In this document: positions 48,363-59,059 of the stretch, piece by piece
Position numbering within the stretch: position 1 is the stretch's first letter
Layout: the number at the start of each line of letters is the position of its first letter
NCBI RefSeq assembly: GCF_000165485.1
Contig: NC_014623.1
Coordinates: 2,003,501-2,067,500, forward strand
Length of the DNA: 64,000 bases
Source: Stigmatella aurantiaca DW4/3-1
GTDB lineage: Bacteria; Myxococcota; Myxococcia; Myxococcales; Myxococcaceae
Direction: 5' to 3'
Program-made: the position numbers and the translations under genes
The notes under the pieces: model-generated
The model's database searches: none
Seen by the model: only the letters and a program-made list of their open reading frames with translations
Told to the model about the DNA's origin: nothing

Positions 48363-50411
48363 TCAGGTGGGCGAGATGGGCAGATAGATGGTGAACGTGG
48401 TGCCCTTGTTCACCTCGCTCTTCACGTCGATGCGCCCCTCGTGGCGGCTGATGATGTCGTAGCTGATGGACAGCCCCAGGCCCGTGCCCTGGCCGCGGGG
48501 CTTGGTGGTGAAGAAGGGCGTGAAGATGCGGGAGAGCGTCTCGGGCGACATGCCCCGGCCCGTGTCGGAGATCTGCACCACCACTTCGTCTTGCTCCTGC
48601 CAGGTCCGGACGTGGAGTTCCCCGCGGGTCTCGATCGCGTGGGCGGCGTTGACGAGCAGGTTGGTGAACACCTGGTTGAGCTGGGTGGGGTAGCACGTGA
48701 CGGGCGGCAGGGGCGCGAAGTCGCGCTTCACCTCGCACTTGTACTTGAGCTCGCTCCACACCATGCGCAGGCTGGACTCGAGCTCCTCGTTGAGGTCCGC
48801 CCGCTGGGGCTTCGCGTCATCCGAGCGGGCGAACGTCCGCAGGGACCGGATGATCTCCTTGATGCGCTGGGCCCCCACCATGGACTCCTCGACCATCTCG
48901 GGCATGTCCTGGATGAGGTATTCCATGTCCTCCTGATTCCACAGCTCGCGCAGGCGCGCGAACTGCTGGGAGAGCAGGGCCGGATCCGGAGCGCGCTCCC
49001 GGGCGATCTCCTCCTGGAGCTTCAGGAGCGGCAGGAGGGACGAGACGTACTGGCTCAGGGTGGAGAGGTTGCTGATGACGTAGCTGACGGGGTTGGTGAC
49101 CTCGTGCGCGACGCCCGCGGCGAGCTGCCCCAGGGAGGCCAGCTTCTCGGCACGGATGAGCTGCGACTGGCGTTGCTCGGCCAGCTTGCGCTCGGTGATG
49201 TTGCGCACGATGGCCACGGCTTCGTCCGGACCGCTGCGGACGAGGCGCGCCTCGTAGCTTTGCCGGCCCAGGGGCATGTCCAGCTCGTACTCGTAGACGT
49301 CCAACGCCCCCTCGCGGATGGCATGATCCAGATGCGTCATCGTCAGGTCGACGAGAAACGGGGGCATCTGAAGATCCCGGATGTTCCGGCCGAGGAAGAG
49401 CTCCGCTTGGAGCAAGGTCTCCTCCGGGGTACTGCACGAGAAGTCGAGGTAGGTGCCATCCCCGCGCATCCGGAAGATGAGGTCCGGGATCGCCCGGAGC
49501 AGGGCGCTCAGGCGCTCCTCGCCGCGCTTGGTGGCGGTGATGTCCAGGTCGATGCCCATGAGGCGCAAGGGACGGCCGTTCGCGTCCCGCTCGCCGACCC
49601 GGGCCCGGTTGAGGATGTACGCCCAGGAGCCATCCTTGCGCCGCGCGCGGTACTCGAATTCCAGCAGGGAGCTGGTGCCCTCCATGAACTCGGAGAAGAT
49701 CTTCTTGAGCCTGGGCCGGTCCTCGGGGTGGCACAGCGACCACCATGTGGTGGCCGACGGCTCCAGCTCCCCCTCGGCGTAGCCGAGGATCTCCCAGAAG
49801 CGGCGGCTGATGCTCAGCTGGCGGGAGGGGACGTGCAGGCTCCAGAGGCTCTGCTCCACGCTGAGCAGGGTCCGCCGCAGTTCGGGATCCTCCGGCAGGG
49901 AGGGGTCCTGCAGGCGTAGGTCGTGCTCGCCCTGCAGGAAGTTCTCGAGGGTGGTCAACAGCGGCTGGAGGAAGTGGGTGAGCCCCAGGTCATATCCGCC
50001 CGGGCGGTTGGCGATGCCCACCAGCCCCACGGTGTGCCCTCCCGAGCGGAGGGGAATCGCCATGAAGGTCTGGACGGAGGGGGAGGCGTCCAGGGCTTCA
50101 CCTGGAGCGCCCGGGTGCATGGTGGGCTGGCCGTTCGCGATAACCGCCCCGAGGAGGTGGCCGAGGGGCGGGGCATTCCTCCAGGCAGGAGGATGGCTGG
50201 CGAGCACCCGCACGTTCGTGGGGGACGGCGAGCAGGGGAGCACCTCACCAATGAAGCCGTACTCGCTGCCTGTCTGAGAGAGCAGGACGCCGAGCAGACC
50301 GTCGAGAAGCCGTTGGGTGTCGCGGCTCCGGACAAACTCCGTTTGCACGTCGAGAAGTGTTTGTAGCAAGGAAGGGTGGGCCTGAAATTGCTCGTTCTCC
50401 TGAACACTCAC
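48363..50411 (-). CDS. GAF-PAS-PAS sensor histidine kinase
   Basis: 682 residues from GTG 50411 (AGGGA directly upstream is rather close, so the start is tentative). Domains: GAF (~10-165), PAS (~190-300, WEILGY...CHPEDR...YRARRKDGSW), PAS (~305-415), HisKA with His in GVAHEVTNPVSYV, and a long insert before HATPase_c (NLLVNAAHAI, DTGRGMSP, FTPFFTTK, GTGLGLSI). No membrane helix, so cytosolic. No adjacent response regulator (orphan). Convergent with wecB. Confidence 0.9.
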   Translation of the reverse strand: MSVQENEQFQAHPSLLQTLLDVQTEFVRSRDTQRLLDGLLGVLLSQTGSEYGFIGEVLPCSPSPTNVRVLASHPPAWRNAPPLGHLLGAVIANGQPTMHPGAPGEALDASPSVQTFMAIPLRSGGHTVGLVGIANRPGGYDLGLTHFLQPLLTTLENFLQGEHDLRLQDPSLPEDPELRRTLLSVEQSLWSLHVPSRQLSISRRFWEILGYAEGELEPSATTWWSLCHPEDRPRLKKIFSEFMEGTSSLLEFEYRARRKDGSWAYILNRARVGERDANGRPLRLMGIDLDITATKRGEERLSALLRAIPDLIFRMRGDGTYLDFSCSTPEETLLQAELFLGRNIRDLQMPPFLVDLTMTHLDHAIREGALDVYEYELDMPLGRQSYEARLVRSGPDEAVAIVRNITERKLAEQRQSQLIRAEKLASLGQLAAGVAHEVTNPVSYVISNLSTLSQYVSSLLPLLKLQEEIARERAPDPALLSQQFARLRELWNQEDMEYLIQDMPEMVEESMVGAQRIKEIIRSLRTFARSDDAKPQRADLNEELESSLRMVWSELKYKCEVKRDFAPLPPVTCYPTQLNQVFTNLLVNAAHAIETRGELHVRTWQEQDEVVVQISDTGRGMSPETLSRIFTPFFTTKPRGQGTGLGLSISYDIISRHEGRIDVKSEVNKGTTFTIYLPISPT

Positions 50412-50542
50412 TTCCCTATCAAGCCATTCCTGGCCCGGCGGGGCCAGTTGCCCGATGGGGCATTGAAGAGTGAGATTCAGAGTGGGCTGGACCTCACGGA
50501 ATTCCCAGCTACGCTGAATGTATCGAGCCGGGGCCGGGATGC

Positions 50543-51580
50543 ATGAACGAGAAGCGTGCGAAGAGTGTCTTGGAGCAGCCCCCCGCCAGCGAGGCTCCCG
50601 AAGGGTACGTCGACATCGAATATGTCGTGGAACCCAACTACGCGGGTTGGCGGCTGGACCGCTACCTGGGAGAGAAGATCCGGCGCCTGTCGCGCCCCCG
50701 GATTCAGCGCATCATCCAGCGGGGGCTGGTGTGTGAGCGCCGCCTCAAGCCCTCCACCCTGGTGTTCCCGGGGCTGACGTTCAGCATCCGCCGCAGCTTG
50801 AGCACTGAGCCGGAGACCCCCACGGAGCTGCCCATCGTCTATCAGGATGACTGGCTGCTGGTGCTCGACAAGCCCGCGGGGCTGCCCATCCACCCCACGG
50901 CGCGCTATCAGAAAGGCACCCTCGTCTCGTTGCTGCGAGAGCGCTTTGGTGAACGTTTCGCCGAGCCGGCCCACCGGCTGGATCGCGAGACGAGCGGCCT
51001 GGTCGTCTGTGGGCGCACCACGGAGGCCTGCCGCGTCCTCGGCCGGCTCTTCCTCTCCCGGGATGTTCACAAGGAGTACCTTGCCGTGTGCGAGGGGCAC
51101 CCGCCCGAGGACACCTTCTTCGTGGATGCGCCCATCGCCGAGGGCACGGAGCTCATCCGGATCGCCGTGCGGATCGACCGGGCCGAGGGCAAGGAGAGCC
51201 GCACCCGGTTTCAGGTGCTCCAGCGCTTCGTCCGGGACGGCGCGCCCTTCGCCTTGCTGCGCTGCTACCCGGAGACGGGCCGCCAGCACCAGATCCGCAT
51301 CCACCTGCACGAGGCGGGGTTTCCCCTGGTCGGCGACAAGATGTACGGGCCGGATCCGGGCTACTTCGACCGCTTCAGCAAGCACTGCCTGGAGCCCGAG
51401 GCCTGGGAGCGTCTGCGGCTGCCCCGCCATGCGCTCCACGCCGGCCACATCGCCTTTCCCCATCCGGGGACCCGGCAGGCGGTGTCGTTCGATTCACCGC
51501 TGCCGGGGGACCTCGTGGACTTCATGGACGGCAAGGCGCTGGCGCCGGGCCCCGGGGAGGGCTCGGAGAGCGCGGCCTGA
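50543..51580 (+). CDS. RluA-family 23S rRNA/tRNA pseudouridine synthase
   Basis: 345 residues. N-terminal S4 RNA-binding domain (~25-90, WRLDRYLGEKIRRLSRPRIQRIIQRG), then the pseudouridine synthase core with catalytic Asp in AHRLDRETSG, LDKPAGLPIHP and GRQHQIRIH. Isomerises uridine in structured RNA. Family subgroup (RluC/RluD) not decided. Longer N-terminal extension than RluD. Convergent with purF. Confidence 0.93.
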   Translation: MNEKRAKSVLEQPPASEAPEGYVDIEYVVEPNYAGWRLDRYLGEKIRRLSRPRIQRIIQRGLVCERRLKPSTLVFPGLTFSIRRSLSTEPETPTELPIVYQDDWLLVLDKPAGLPIHPTARYQKGTLVSLLRERFGERFAEPAHRLDRETSGLVVCGRTTEACRVLGRLFLSRDVHKEYLAVCEGHPPEDTFFVDAPIAEGTELIRIAVRIDRAEGKESRTRFQVLQRFVRDGAPFALLRCYPETGRQHQIRIHLHEAGFPLVGDKMYGPDPGYFDRFSKHCLEPEAWERLRLPRHALHAGHIAFPHPGTRQAVSFDSPLPGDLVDFMDGKALAPGPGEGSESAA

Positions 51581-51585
51581 GGGGC

Positions 51586-53028
51586 TCAGGCGAGGAGCTG
51601 TTTGCCGGGCAGCTCTTCCGGACCGGAGAGCAAGGTGATGCCGGGGGCGGTGTGCTGGGTGGAGGCTTCGATCGCCTCGGGGTTCAGGTCTCCGGTCAGG
51701 TACTTGCCCGAGAAGCACGCCGTGCAGAAGGTGTTGCGCTCCCGGTCTCCCACCGCCGTTCCCAGCCCTTCCAGGGAGAGGTAGCCGAGGGTGTCCGCCG
51801 TCACGTAGCGGGCGATCTCCTCGGTGGTGTGGTTGGAGGCAATCAGTTCCTGCCGGCTGGGCGTGTCGATGCCGTAGTAGCAGGGCCAGACCGTCGGAGG
51901 AGACGAGATGCGCAGGTGCACCTCCACCGCGCCGGCCGCCTTCAGCATCTTCACGATCTTCCGGCTCGTCGTGCCGCGCACGATGGAGTCATCCACCACC
52001 ACCACGCGCTTGCCCTTGAGCACCTGCCGCACCGCGGACAGCTTCAGCTTCACGCCGAAGTGCCGGATGGACTGCTGGGGCTCGATGAACGTGCGCCCCA
52101 CGTAGTGGCTGCGGATGAGCCCCACGTCGTAAGGGATTCCGCTCACCTGGGAGAAGCCGATCGCCGCCGGCACGCCGGAGTCCGGCACCGCGATGACCAG
52201 GTCGGCCCCCGGCGCGGGCTGCTCGTGCGCCAGCTGCCGGCCCAGCTCCTTGCGCGCCTCGTACACGCTCGTGCCGAACAGCACCGAGTCCGGCTTGGCG
52301 AAATACACCTGCTCGAAGATGCAGCGGCCCTGCCGGGTGGGCGGGAAGGGCTGGCTGGTGCGCAGGCCGTGCTCGTCGATGACGACCATCTCGCCCGCTT
52401 CGATTTCCCGGATGAACTCCGCCTCGATGAGATCCAGCGCCGTCGTCTCGCTGGCCAGCACGTAGCTGTTGCGCAGCCGCCCCAGCACCATGGGGCGGAA
52501 GCCGTAGGGGTCTCTCACCGCCACCAACTGGTTCTGCGTCAGGAACAGGAGGCTGTAGGCCCCCTTCACCTTGCTCAGCGCCTCGGTCACCTTCTTCTCG
52601 AAGGTGGACTGCCGCGAGCGGGCGATGAGGTGGATGATGATCTCCGTGTCCGCATCCGACTGGAAGATGGCGCCATCGGCCACGAGCGTCTGGCGCAGCT
52701 CCTGCGCGTTCACCAGGTTGCCGTTGTGCGCCACGGACATCTGCCCGCCCGCATACTCCACGCACAAGGGCTGGGCATTCTTGAGCTGGCTGCCGCCCGC
52801 GGTGGAGTAGCGCACGTGGCCGATGGCCGCGCTGCCCAACAGCTTCTCCAGGGCGGGCGCGGTGAAGATGTCCGCCACCAGCCCCATCTCCCGGTGGAAG
52901 CGCAGCGTGTTCCCATCCGACGAGACAATGCCCGCCGATTCCTGCCCGCGGTGTTGCAGCGCATGCAGGCCCAGGTAGGCCAGGTTGGAGGCCTCGGGAT
53001 GACCGATGATTCCGAAGATGCCGCACAT
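51586..53028 (-). CDS. purF: Amidophosphoribosyltransferase
   Basis: 480 residues from ATG 53028 so that MCGIFGI exposes the N-terminal nucleophile Cys; the longer open frame is not coding. Glutaminase motifs [16 protein letters not shown] and AHNGNLVN; PRTase motif [15 protein letters not shown]-terminal cysteines ([19 protein letters not shown]) suggest the [4Fe-4S] cluster of the Bacillus-type enzyme, although no propeptide precedes Cys. First committed step of purine synthesis. Confidence 0.96.
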   Translation of the reverse strand: MCGIFGIIGHPEASNLAYLGLHALQHRGQESAGIVSSDGNTLRFHREMGLVADIFTAPALEKLLGSAAIGHVRYSTAGGSQLKNAQPLCVEYAGGQMSVAHNGNLVNAQELRQTLVADGAIFQSDADTEIIIHLIARSRQSTFEKKVTEALSKVKGAYSLLFLTQNQLVAVRDPYGFRPMVLGRLRNSYVLASETTALDLIEAEFIREIEAGEMVVIDEHGLRTSQPFPPTRQGRCIFEQVYFAKPDSVLFGTSVYEARKELGRQLAHEQPAPGADLVIAVPDSGVPAAIGFSQVSGIPYDVGLIRSHYVGRTFIEPQQSIRHFGVKLKLSAVRQVLKGKRVVVVDDSIVRGTTSRKIVKMLKAAGAVEVHLRISSPPTVWPCYYGIDTPSRQELIASNHTTEEIARYVTADTLGYLSLEGLGTAVGDRERNTFCTACFSGKYLTGDLNPEAIEASTQHTAPGITLLSGPEELPGKQLLA

Positions 53029-53207
53029 GGGATGCGCCTTACCCCTTTTTGAGCGCCCAGCGGAACCAGGAACGCACGTCTTGTTGCAAGGTATTCCAGC
53101 CAGGGCCGACGTCGGCCTTTGTGGGCGGGCGGGCAGAGGAACCCCGGTGTCGATTCCCGAGATCCCCGCGCCCACCTGAAGGTGGGAGGGGTTAGGCTGG
53201 CCAGCCC

Positions 53208-54518
53208 ATGGCGACGCGACGCCAGCTCCTGAAATCCCTGCTTCCCTTTATTCTCCTGACCGTGGGCGCGGCCTACGCTCTGGCCTCGTGGAACTGGTGC
53301 GGGCGTTGGGACGAGCGCGCCCCAGTCCTGTTGGACCGGCTTCAGGGGGAGGGACCCCTGCGGGCGGGGGCGGCGAAAGTGCCCCTTCATCCTCCGTTCC
53401 CCGCGGTGGTGGCGGGTTATCCCCCTCCCCGCCCGGAGGCGGCTCAGGCGAACCCACCGGTTCATGCCCGTGCCCTGGTCGTGCAGGCAGGCGAGGCCCG
53501 CGTGGGCCTCGTCTCCCTGGAGCTGATGTCCGTGACCGAGCCCCTGGTGCGGCAGATCCGCGAGCGCGTCGCGGACCTGAAGCTGGGCGGTGTCCTGGTG
53601 TTCGCCACCCATACCCACTCCTCGTTTGGAGGGTACGACGCGCGGGTGGTGGCCCAACTGGTGGGGACCGGTCGCTACAGGGATGCCTCCGTGAACGCGG
53701 CTGTCTCCGCCGCCAGCGACGCGCTCCGCAAGGCCGCGGACTCCCTGGCAGATGTGACGCTGGAAGTGGGGGAGGCACGCGAGCCGGGCTTCGTCTACTC
53801 GCGGTCGGCGGGCGAGCCGCCGGATGGCGCCCTCACGCGCGCGGTCCTTCGGGGGGCGGTGGGGCCCGTCGCCGAGATGATCATCTTCGCCGCGCACCCC
53901 ACGATGGTGGGCCGGCAGCGTGCCTATGTCGACCCGGATTACCCCGGCCGGTTGAGCGAGCTGCGCGAGGCCCAGGGCGGGGTGACGCTCTTTTTTCAGG
54001 GTGCCGGGGGCAATGCCTCGGTCGCCTTCAAGGAAGGCAAGGGGGCCGAGCGGGTGGCGGCGTTCGCCCAGGCCATGTCCGGGCTGGTGGACCGGGCTTT
54101 GCCCCAGGCCGTTCCCGGTGAGGTGCGGCTCGCGCTGGCGCGCGCGGAGGTGGCGCTGCCAAGGCCCGATGCTTCCCGGCTGGTGCCCCGGCTGACCCGG
54201 GCCGCCGGGGACAACTTCCTGTGCCACTCGGCCTCGCACGTCGCCGAGGTGAGCGCGCTCATGCTGGGGCCGTTGCAATTGCTCACCATTCCAGGCGAGC
54301 CCACGGTGGGGGCCGGTCAGGTGTTGTGCCAGCGCACCGGCGCCTCACGCGTGCTGGGGCTGTCGGCGGACTACCTGGGGTATGTGGAGCTTCCTTCCCT
54401 GGTGGCCCAGCGGAGCGGAGAAGCCGTGCGCCAGTATTATGGTCCGGCGTTGCTCGACCGGCTGGGCGCCGCGGCGCAGGTGGCCGCCGAGGCCGCGGGG
54501 TTTGCCCGCATCCCCTAG
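53208..54518 (+). CDS. Neutral/alkaline ceramidase-like membrane-anchored protein
   Basis: 436 residues. N-terminal signal anchor ([18 protein letters not shown]). Core resembles the N-terminal domain of neutral ceramidases: zinc-type [34 protein letters not shown] and [12 protein letters not shown]. Much shorter than full neutral ceramidases (~650+ residues) because the C-terminal Ig-like domain is missing. Might hydrolyse sphingolipid or other amides in the envelope. Divergent from purF. Confidence 0.8.
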   Translation: MATRRQLLKSLLPFILLTVGAAYALASWNWCGRWDERAPVLLDRLQGEGPLRAGAAKVPLHPPFPAVVAGYPPPRPEAAQANPPVHARALVVQAGEARVGLVSLELMSVTEPLVRQIRERVADLKLGGVLVFATHTHSSFGGYDARVVAQLVGTGRYRDASVNAAVSAASDALRKAADSLADVTLEVGEAREPGFVYSRSAGEPPDGALTRAVLRGAVGPVAEMIIFAAHPTMVGRQRAYVDPDYPGRLSELREAQGGVTLFFQGAGGNASVAFKEGKGAERVAAFAQAMSGLVDRALPQAVPGEVRLALARAEVALPRPDASRLVPRLTRAAGDNFLCHSASHVAEVSALMLGPLQLLTIPGEPTVGAGQVLCQRTGASRVLGLSADYLGYVELPSLVAQRSGEAVRQYYGPALLDRLGAAAQVAAEAAGFARIP

Positions 54519-54523
54519 GCCCC

Positions 54524-54814
54524 TCACAGGCCGTCGTACTCCGAGTCTTCCTCGCGCTTCTTGAAGAGCAGCACGGTGCGGCCCAGCAACTGGACCAGTT
54601 CCGAGCCGGTGCCCTCGGCCAGGCTCGTGGCGGCCTCCTGGCGCGTTCCAGGGCCCTCGTTGATCTTGACCTTGATGAGCTCGTGATCGTTCAGCGCCTG
54701 GGTGATGGCACCCAGGACGCCTTCGGTGACGCCGGATTGACCCACGATGACCACCGGCTCCAGGTGGTGTCCTACGGCGCGCAGGGCGCGGCGTTGCTTC
54801 CCGTTGAGCGGCAC
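54524..54814 (-). CDS. yhbY: CRM-domain RNA-binding protein YhbY
   Basis: 96 residues, family length. Starts MPLNGKQRRALRAVGHHLEPVV; the GxxG loop is present as VIVGQSGVTEGV. Associates with pre-50S ribosomal subunits. Lies downstream of the GYF/DnaJ fusion gene on the same strand (56-nt gap) and convergent with the ceramidase-like gene. Confidence 0.92.
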   Translation of the reverse strand: MPLNGKQRRALRAVGHHLEPVVIVGQSGVTEGVLGAITQALNDHELIKVKINEGPGTRQEAATSLAEGTGSELVQLLGRTVLLFKKREEDSEYDGL

Positions 54815-54870
54815 AGCTTCTCCTCGAAATGGCAGGGGGGCCTCCTGGCTCCCCGTGCGGGAGGCGCACC

Positions 54871-57282
54871 CTACTTCTTCTGGGCCGCCATGCGGACCTC
54901 TCGCTGCGCGTCGATGTGGTCTGGCTGAAGCTCCACGGTCCGCTTGAAGTGCTTGAGGGCTCCGGACGTGTCCCCCAGGGTCTTGGCCATCACCCCCAGG
55001 AAGTAGTGGGCCGGGGCACAGCGCTCGTTCTTCTTGATGGCCCCCTGGAGTTCCCGGAATACCTCGGGTTGGGCGGCTTTCTTGTCGGGGGCGGCGCAGA
55101 AGCGGGCATAGGCACGCCAGGCGTGGAACTCCGCCTCGGCCGGATTGAGCTGGATGGCCTCGTCGAAGATGGACACCGCCTCGGTGTACTTGCGCGACTT
55201 CACGAAGATGCAGCCTTTGCGGAAGCGCTCCTCCGCCTGGAGGATGGCCACCACGTCCACCTCCTCCTTGCCGTCGGCGCCTGCCTTGAGCCCCTCCAGG
55301 TAGTCCTTGCGCGCCTTGTCGTCCGTGAGCGTGCGGTAGGCATCCCCGATGTAGCCGAACACCTCGGCCTTGAGCTTTTCCAGCTCCGGTGGGGCCCCGG
55401 GCGGCAGCGTGTCCGGGTGGTAGAGCCGGGCGAGCTTGATGTAGGCGATCTTCGCCGCCCCGGCGTCCGCCTGCTCGGTGAGGCCCAGCCGCTCGAAGTG
55501 GTTCTGCGCCTTCATGACCGGGGCCAGCTGACGCAGCGTGGAGATCTCATCCGTTGCGGACGGGCCTGGCGTGGAGGCGGTCGCGCTGGGCTGTGCGGCA
55601 GGGGGCGCGGACGCGGCGGGGGCTCCGGGCACGGTGGGTTTGAGCACCGGTGCTGCGGGCTTCCCGGGCACGGCGGGAGCGGGTGCAGGGGCCGCGGGCC
55701 TGGGCGCAGCGGCCGCGTTGGGCGCAGCGGCCGTGTTGGGTGCAGCGCCCGCGTTGGGCGCGGCCCCCGCGGGCCTGGGGGCGGCCGCCGCGGCGGGAGC
55801 GGTCGCAGGCCGGGGCGCCGCGGCCGTGGCGGGGGCTGGGTTCGGCGCTGCGGGCCTGGGGGCGGCAGCGGCAGCGGGAGCCGGTTGGGGGGCGGCGGGC
55901 CTGGGCGCAGTGGCGGCAGCAGGAGCTGGTTGCGGGGCAGCGGGCCTGGGCGCCGCGGCGGCGGGGGCGGCCGCGGCCGGAGCAGCCCCAGGCCTGGGCG
56001 CCGCAGCCGCAGGCGCGGGGTTCGCGGCAGCGGGCTTGGGCGCAGCGGCGGCAGCGGCTGCGGGAGCCGGGTTCGGCGCGGCGGGTGAAGGCTGGGGCGC
56101 CGCGGGTCTGGGAGGGGCCGCGCCCCGGGGCGCCGAGGGGGCCGCGAAGGAAACCGCGTCCAGCCCCTTCAGGAGGAAGGCGAGCCGCAGGATGTGGTCC
56201 GCATCCTGCGGAAAGTCCGTGAGGAGCTGGGTGAGCGAGCGCACCCCATCGATGACGGTGAGCACCCGCACTTCATGCGGCGTGAGGCGCAGATCGCTGG
56301 CGGCCACCATGCCCACGGACTTCATGATGGGCAGGTTCAAGGCGGGTTGGAGCCGCCGCTTGAGATCCGCCGAAGGGATGCGGCGCACCTGATCGCTCAG
56401 GACCGCCCATCGGTTGCCCAACGGCATGGCCTGCGCGGCGGGCAGCTCCTTGGGCGCATAGGTGAAGGTTCCGGACTCCGCGCGCAGCCCCTTGTGAAGG
56501 ATGGAGAGGGCGCGCTGGGAGAGCTGGGTGAAGGCCGTTGCCGGTTGGAGCAGTCCCAGGCTGAAGAGGGCGACGAGCAGATCGCCTCCGAAGCGGGGGC
56601 GGGCGGCCTCGGCCTGTTGAATCTGTTCGGGGGTCAGGAGCCGGGCCTGGACGAGCACCGTGCCCAGCGCATCCTCGGCGTGCGAGGAGTCCACGAACTC
56701 GGGATTGCCCTTGCGGAAGTGGATCTGCAGGGAGCGGTCGGAGAGGCCGAGTGTGAGCAACCCCGTGAGCCCTCCGGCCGCGATCCGGCCATAGAGGGAA
56801 ATGGGGGACAGTTGCTCCAGGGTGCCCTGGGCGGGAGGCGCCTCGGGCACGGACATCGGCGTCAAGGGGACCGAGCCCACCGCGGGAATGCCCGTGCTGG
56901 AGGGGGCCGTGGGTTGGGCGCTGGGCGCGGCGGCTTGGGCCCCCGCCGCTGGACCCGTGGGGGGCTTTGCCGCGGGGGTCAGGACAGGGGCGCCCGAGGG
57001 CCGTGCGGCCTGTGGCCCCGCACTGGCGGCAGGGGCTCCGGGGGAAGCCGGGGCCGCTCCCGCCGGGGTTACCACGTCTCCCCACAGCTCCCGGGGAAAA
57101 GCATCCCGGATGTGGGGGAAGCGTCCCGGGAAGGCGAAGTGAAGTCCGTCCTCCGAGACTTGCAGCCGTCCCTGGATGGCGCCGTTGTCGATGAGCAGCT
57201 CGATCGTCGGCAGGGCCAGGGGGCCCCAGATCATGCCCTTGTCGTTGCGGACGAAGTATTGCCGGACTTCTCCCTCCGCCAT
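54871..57282 (-). CDS. GYF-like / PATAN-like / DnaJ / TPR fusion protein
   Basis: 803 residues from ATG 57282 (AAGGAG upstream). Residues ~1-65: GYF_2-like ([23 protein letters not shown]). ~65-145: Pro/Ala linker. ~150-380: PATAN/DUF4388-like region ([35 protein letters not shown]). ~390-580: low-complexity Ala/Pro. ~590-660: J domain with HPD motif ([12 protein letters not shown]). ~670-803: TPRs. No signal peptide, so cytosolic. DnaJ plus PATAN combinations are common in myxobacterial signalling and motility proteins. Precise function unknown. Confidence 0.85.
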   Translation of the reverse strand: MAEGEVRQYFVRNDKGMIWGPLALPTIELLIDNGAIQGRLQVSEDGLHFAFPGRFPHIRDAFPRELWGDVVTPAGAAPASPGAPAASAGPQAARPSGAPVLTPAAKPPTGPAAGAQAAAPSAQPTAPSSTGIPAVGSVPLTPMSVPEAPPAQGTLEQLSPISLYGRIAAGGLTGLLTLGLSDRSLQIHFRKGNPEFVDSSHAEDALGTVLVQARLLTPEQIQQAEAARPRFGGDLLVALFSLGLLQPATAFTQLSQRALSILHKGLRAESGTFTYAPKELPAAQAMPLGNRWAVLSDQVRRIPSADLKRRLQPALNLPIMKSVGMVAASDLRLTPHEVRVLTVIDGVRSLTQLLTDFPQDADHILRLAFLLKGLDAVSFAAPSAPRGAAPPRPAAPQPSPAAPNPAPAAAAAAAPKPAAANPAPAAAAPRPGAAPAAAAPAAAAPRPAAPQPAPAAATAPRPAAPQPAPAAAAAPRPAAPNPAPATAAAPRPATAPAAAAAPRPAGAAPNAGAAPNTAAAPNAAAAPRPAAPAPAPAVPGKPAAPVLKPTVPGAPAASAPPAAQPSATASTPGPSATDEISTLRQLAPVMKAQNHFERLGLTEQADAGAAKIAYIKLARLYHPDTLPPGAPPELEKLKAEVFGYIGDAYRTLTDDKARKDYLEGLKAGADGKEEVDVVAILQAEERFRKGCIFVKSRKYTEAVSIFDEAIQLNPAEAEFHAWRAYARFCAAPDKKAAQPEVFRELQGAIKKNERCAPAHYFLGVMAKTLGDTSGALKHFKRTVELQPDHIDAQREVRMAAQKK
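55600..56130 (-). repeat. Ala/Pro low-complexity coding repeats
   Basis: Repeats of the type [14 protein letters not shown], varying in length, about 180 residues. DNA is extremely G+C-rich with imperfect 30-45-bp units. Likely prone to length variation. Confidence 0.8.
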
Positions 57283-57358
57283 GCGCGGTCTCGCTCCTTG
57301 AGAGAAAACACCCTACAGCCATCCCCGGGATGCGCCAAACAAGCAGGCGGGGCCTGGG

Positions 57359-58162
57359 TCAGGGCTTGGCCCCCTCCAGCGCGGCCAACCCCAAGAGCGA
57401 CAAACAGGTGGTCTCGGCCTCGAGCGTGCTGGGTGGGTCGAAGCAGTACACCTGGCTGTCGAAGACCTTGCAGATTCCCTTGGGGGTCGAAGCACATGCG
57501 GACCGGGAGAAGGCCGTCGCGCACGAATAGCCACAGATGGCGGAGCCCTCGTTGCTGCGGCACTGCGGGGCGGGCAGGGAGCGGCCGTAGGCGCACATGG
57601 CCCCGGGGGAGGGATCAAAGCAGGTGACCCGGCCGCTCTCCGTCTTGCAAATCCCGAGGGGCGTGGTGGCGCACTTCACCCCTTCGGAGCTGGCCAGGCA
57701 GCGGTAGCCGCACGCGAAGTCCATGCCCTGGGTCCGGCACTCGGCCTTGGGGGTCTCCCGGCCGAGGACGGCGAACACCGAGGCGGGCGGGTCAAAGCAC
57801 TCCACCTCTCCGCCGCGGCCCCGGCAGACCCCCGCGGGGGTCCGAGCGCACTTCACCTTGCCGAAGTAGGTGGCGCAGTTGTAGCCACAGGCCGATTCCC
57901 CCTCCAGGGTCTTGCACTCGGGCTCTGGAAGCGCGCTTCCGTACGCCCGGACCACGTAGGCCGGCGGGTCGAAACACATCGCCCGGCCGTCCACCAGCTG
58001 GCAGCGCCCCTGAGGGGTCTGGGCGCATTGGACGGTCCGTCCATCCGACTTGCAGGCGTAGCCGCACGCCACATGGCTGTCGATGGCGCGGCAGGTGGGG
58101 GCTCCGGAGCCGGGCTCTTGGGCCAGCAGGATGAGCATCAGCGGAACGAGCGAAGAGAGCAC
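57359..58162 (-). CDS. Secreted protein of four Cys-rich ~57-residue repeats
   Basis: 267 residues from GTG 58162 (GAGG 6 nt upstream). Short hydrophobic leader (LVPLMLILLAQ). Four tandem units follow the pattern 'C....S.ACGY.C......VKCA.TP.G.C....G...CFDPP' (about residues 23-72, 80-128, 138-187 and 197-245). Each has six cysteines, so three disulfides per unit are likely. No named family known to me. Probably periplasmic or extracellular. The cysteine pattern implies a disulfide-stabilised binding or inhibitor module; that is inference. Confidence 0.75.
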   Translation of the reverse strand: MLSSLVPLMLILLAQEPGSGAPTCRAIDSHVACGYACKSDGRTVQCAQTPQGRCQLVDGRAMCFDPPAYVVRAYGSALPEPECKTLEGESACGYNCATYFGKVKCARTPAGVCRGRGGEVECFDPPASVFAVLGRETPKAECRTQGMDFACGYRCLASSEGVKCATTPLGICKTESGRVTCFDPSPGAMCAYGRSLPAPQCRSNEGSAICGYSCATAFSRSACASTPKGICKVFDSQVYCFDPPSTLEAETTCLSLLGLAALEGAKP

Positions 58163-58280
58163 GGAAGACCTCGGCGGGAGCAGGCCAGGATTGACGCTCA
58201 GGAACCGGCTGGGCGCAAGTCCAGCGCCGGCCAGGCAGGCGTGCTAGGGGAGGGGCCGCCCACGCGGAGGTGGATCCGGC

Positions 58281-59048
58281 ATGGACGTGACTGGCCTCGA
58301 CATTGCCCTGCTGTGCCTCGTGGCCCTGTGTGCCGGGGGCGTGGATGCCATCGCGGGGGGAGGCGGGCTGCTCACGCTGCCGGCCTTGCTGGCCACCGGC
58401 ATGCCGCCGCACGTGGCGCTGGGGACCAACAAGGGCCAGTCCATGTTTGGCGCGGGCTCGGCGTTGCTGCGCTTCTCCCGGGCAGGGCTGGTGAAGGGAC
58501 ACCTGGCGGTGGTGACGTTTCCGCTCGGTCTGCTGGGCGCGCTGGCGGGGACGCAGTTGGTGCTGTGGTTGAAGCCCGAGGTGCTCAAGCCCCTGGTGCT
58601 CGTGCTGCTCGTGGCCGTGGCGGTCTTCCTCGCCTTCCGCAAGGGCCCTCCCCCCGGCGACCGGCCGGAGCCGCCCCTGGCGCGGCTGCGGGCCCTGGGC
58701 GCGCTCGTGGCTTTCTGCATGGGCCTCTATGACGGTTTCTTCGGTCCAGGCACGGGCACCTTCCTCATCGTGGCCTTTTCCAGCCTGCTGGGGCATGGGC
58801 TGCTGCGCGCCTCCGCGGATGCGAAGGTGGTCAACTTCGCCTCCAACATCGCCTCCGTGGCGCTCTTCTCCGCGCGGGGCGTGGTGCTGTGGAAGGTGGC
58901 GCTGCCCATGGCCGTGGCCCAGTTCGCCGGTGCGTGGGTGGGCGCCCACCTCACGGTGAAAGGGGGCGACAAGCTGGTGCGCAAGGTGGTGCTCGCCGTG
59001 GTGGTGGCGCTCGTGTTGAAGCTCGGCCGGGACGTCTTCCTGGGGTAG
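58281..59048 (+). CDS. TauE/SafE-family membrane transporter
   Basis: 255 residues, about eight predicted membrane helices. The two-fold repeat signature is clear: GGVDAIAGGGGLLTLPALLATG...GTNKGQSMFG in the first half and GLYDGFFGPGTGTFLI...KVVNFASNIAS in the second. Family members export sulfite, sulfoacetate or similar anions. Specific substrate unknown. GGTGG 7 nt before ATG 58281. Divergent from the Cys-repeat gene. Confidence 0.92.
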   Translation: MDVTGLDIALLCLVALCAGGVDAIAGGGGLLTLPALLATGMPPHVALGTNKGQSMFGAGSALLRFSRAGLVKGHLAVVTFPLGLLGALAGTQLVLWLKPEVLKPLVLVLLVAVAVFLAFRKGPPPGDRPEPPLARLRALGALVAFCMGLYDGFFGPGTGTFLIVAFSSLLGHGLLRASADAKVVNFASNIASVALFSARGVVLWKVALPMAVAQFAGAWVGAHLTVKGGDKLVRKVVLAVVVALVLKLGRDVFLG

Positions 59049-59059
59049 GCCGGGGGCCC

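Noticed and set aside
48363..50411. Hope for a response regulator partner beside this histidine kinase
   Set aside because: Neighbours are wecB and a pseudouridine synthase; it is an orphan kinase.
55600..56130. Regular GC-rich repeats that could suggest a CRISPR-like or satellite array
   Set aside because: They are in-frame Ala/Pro codons of one protein, with no unique spacers.
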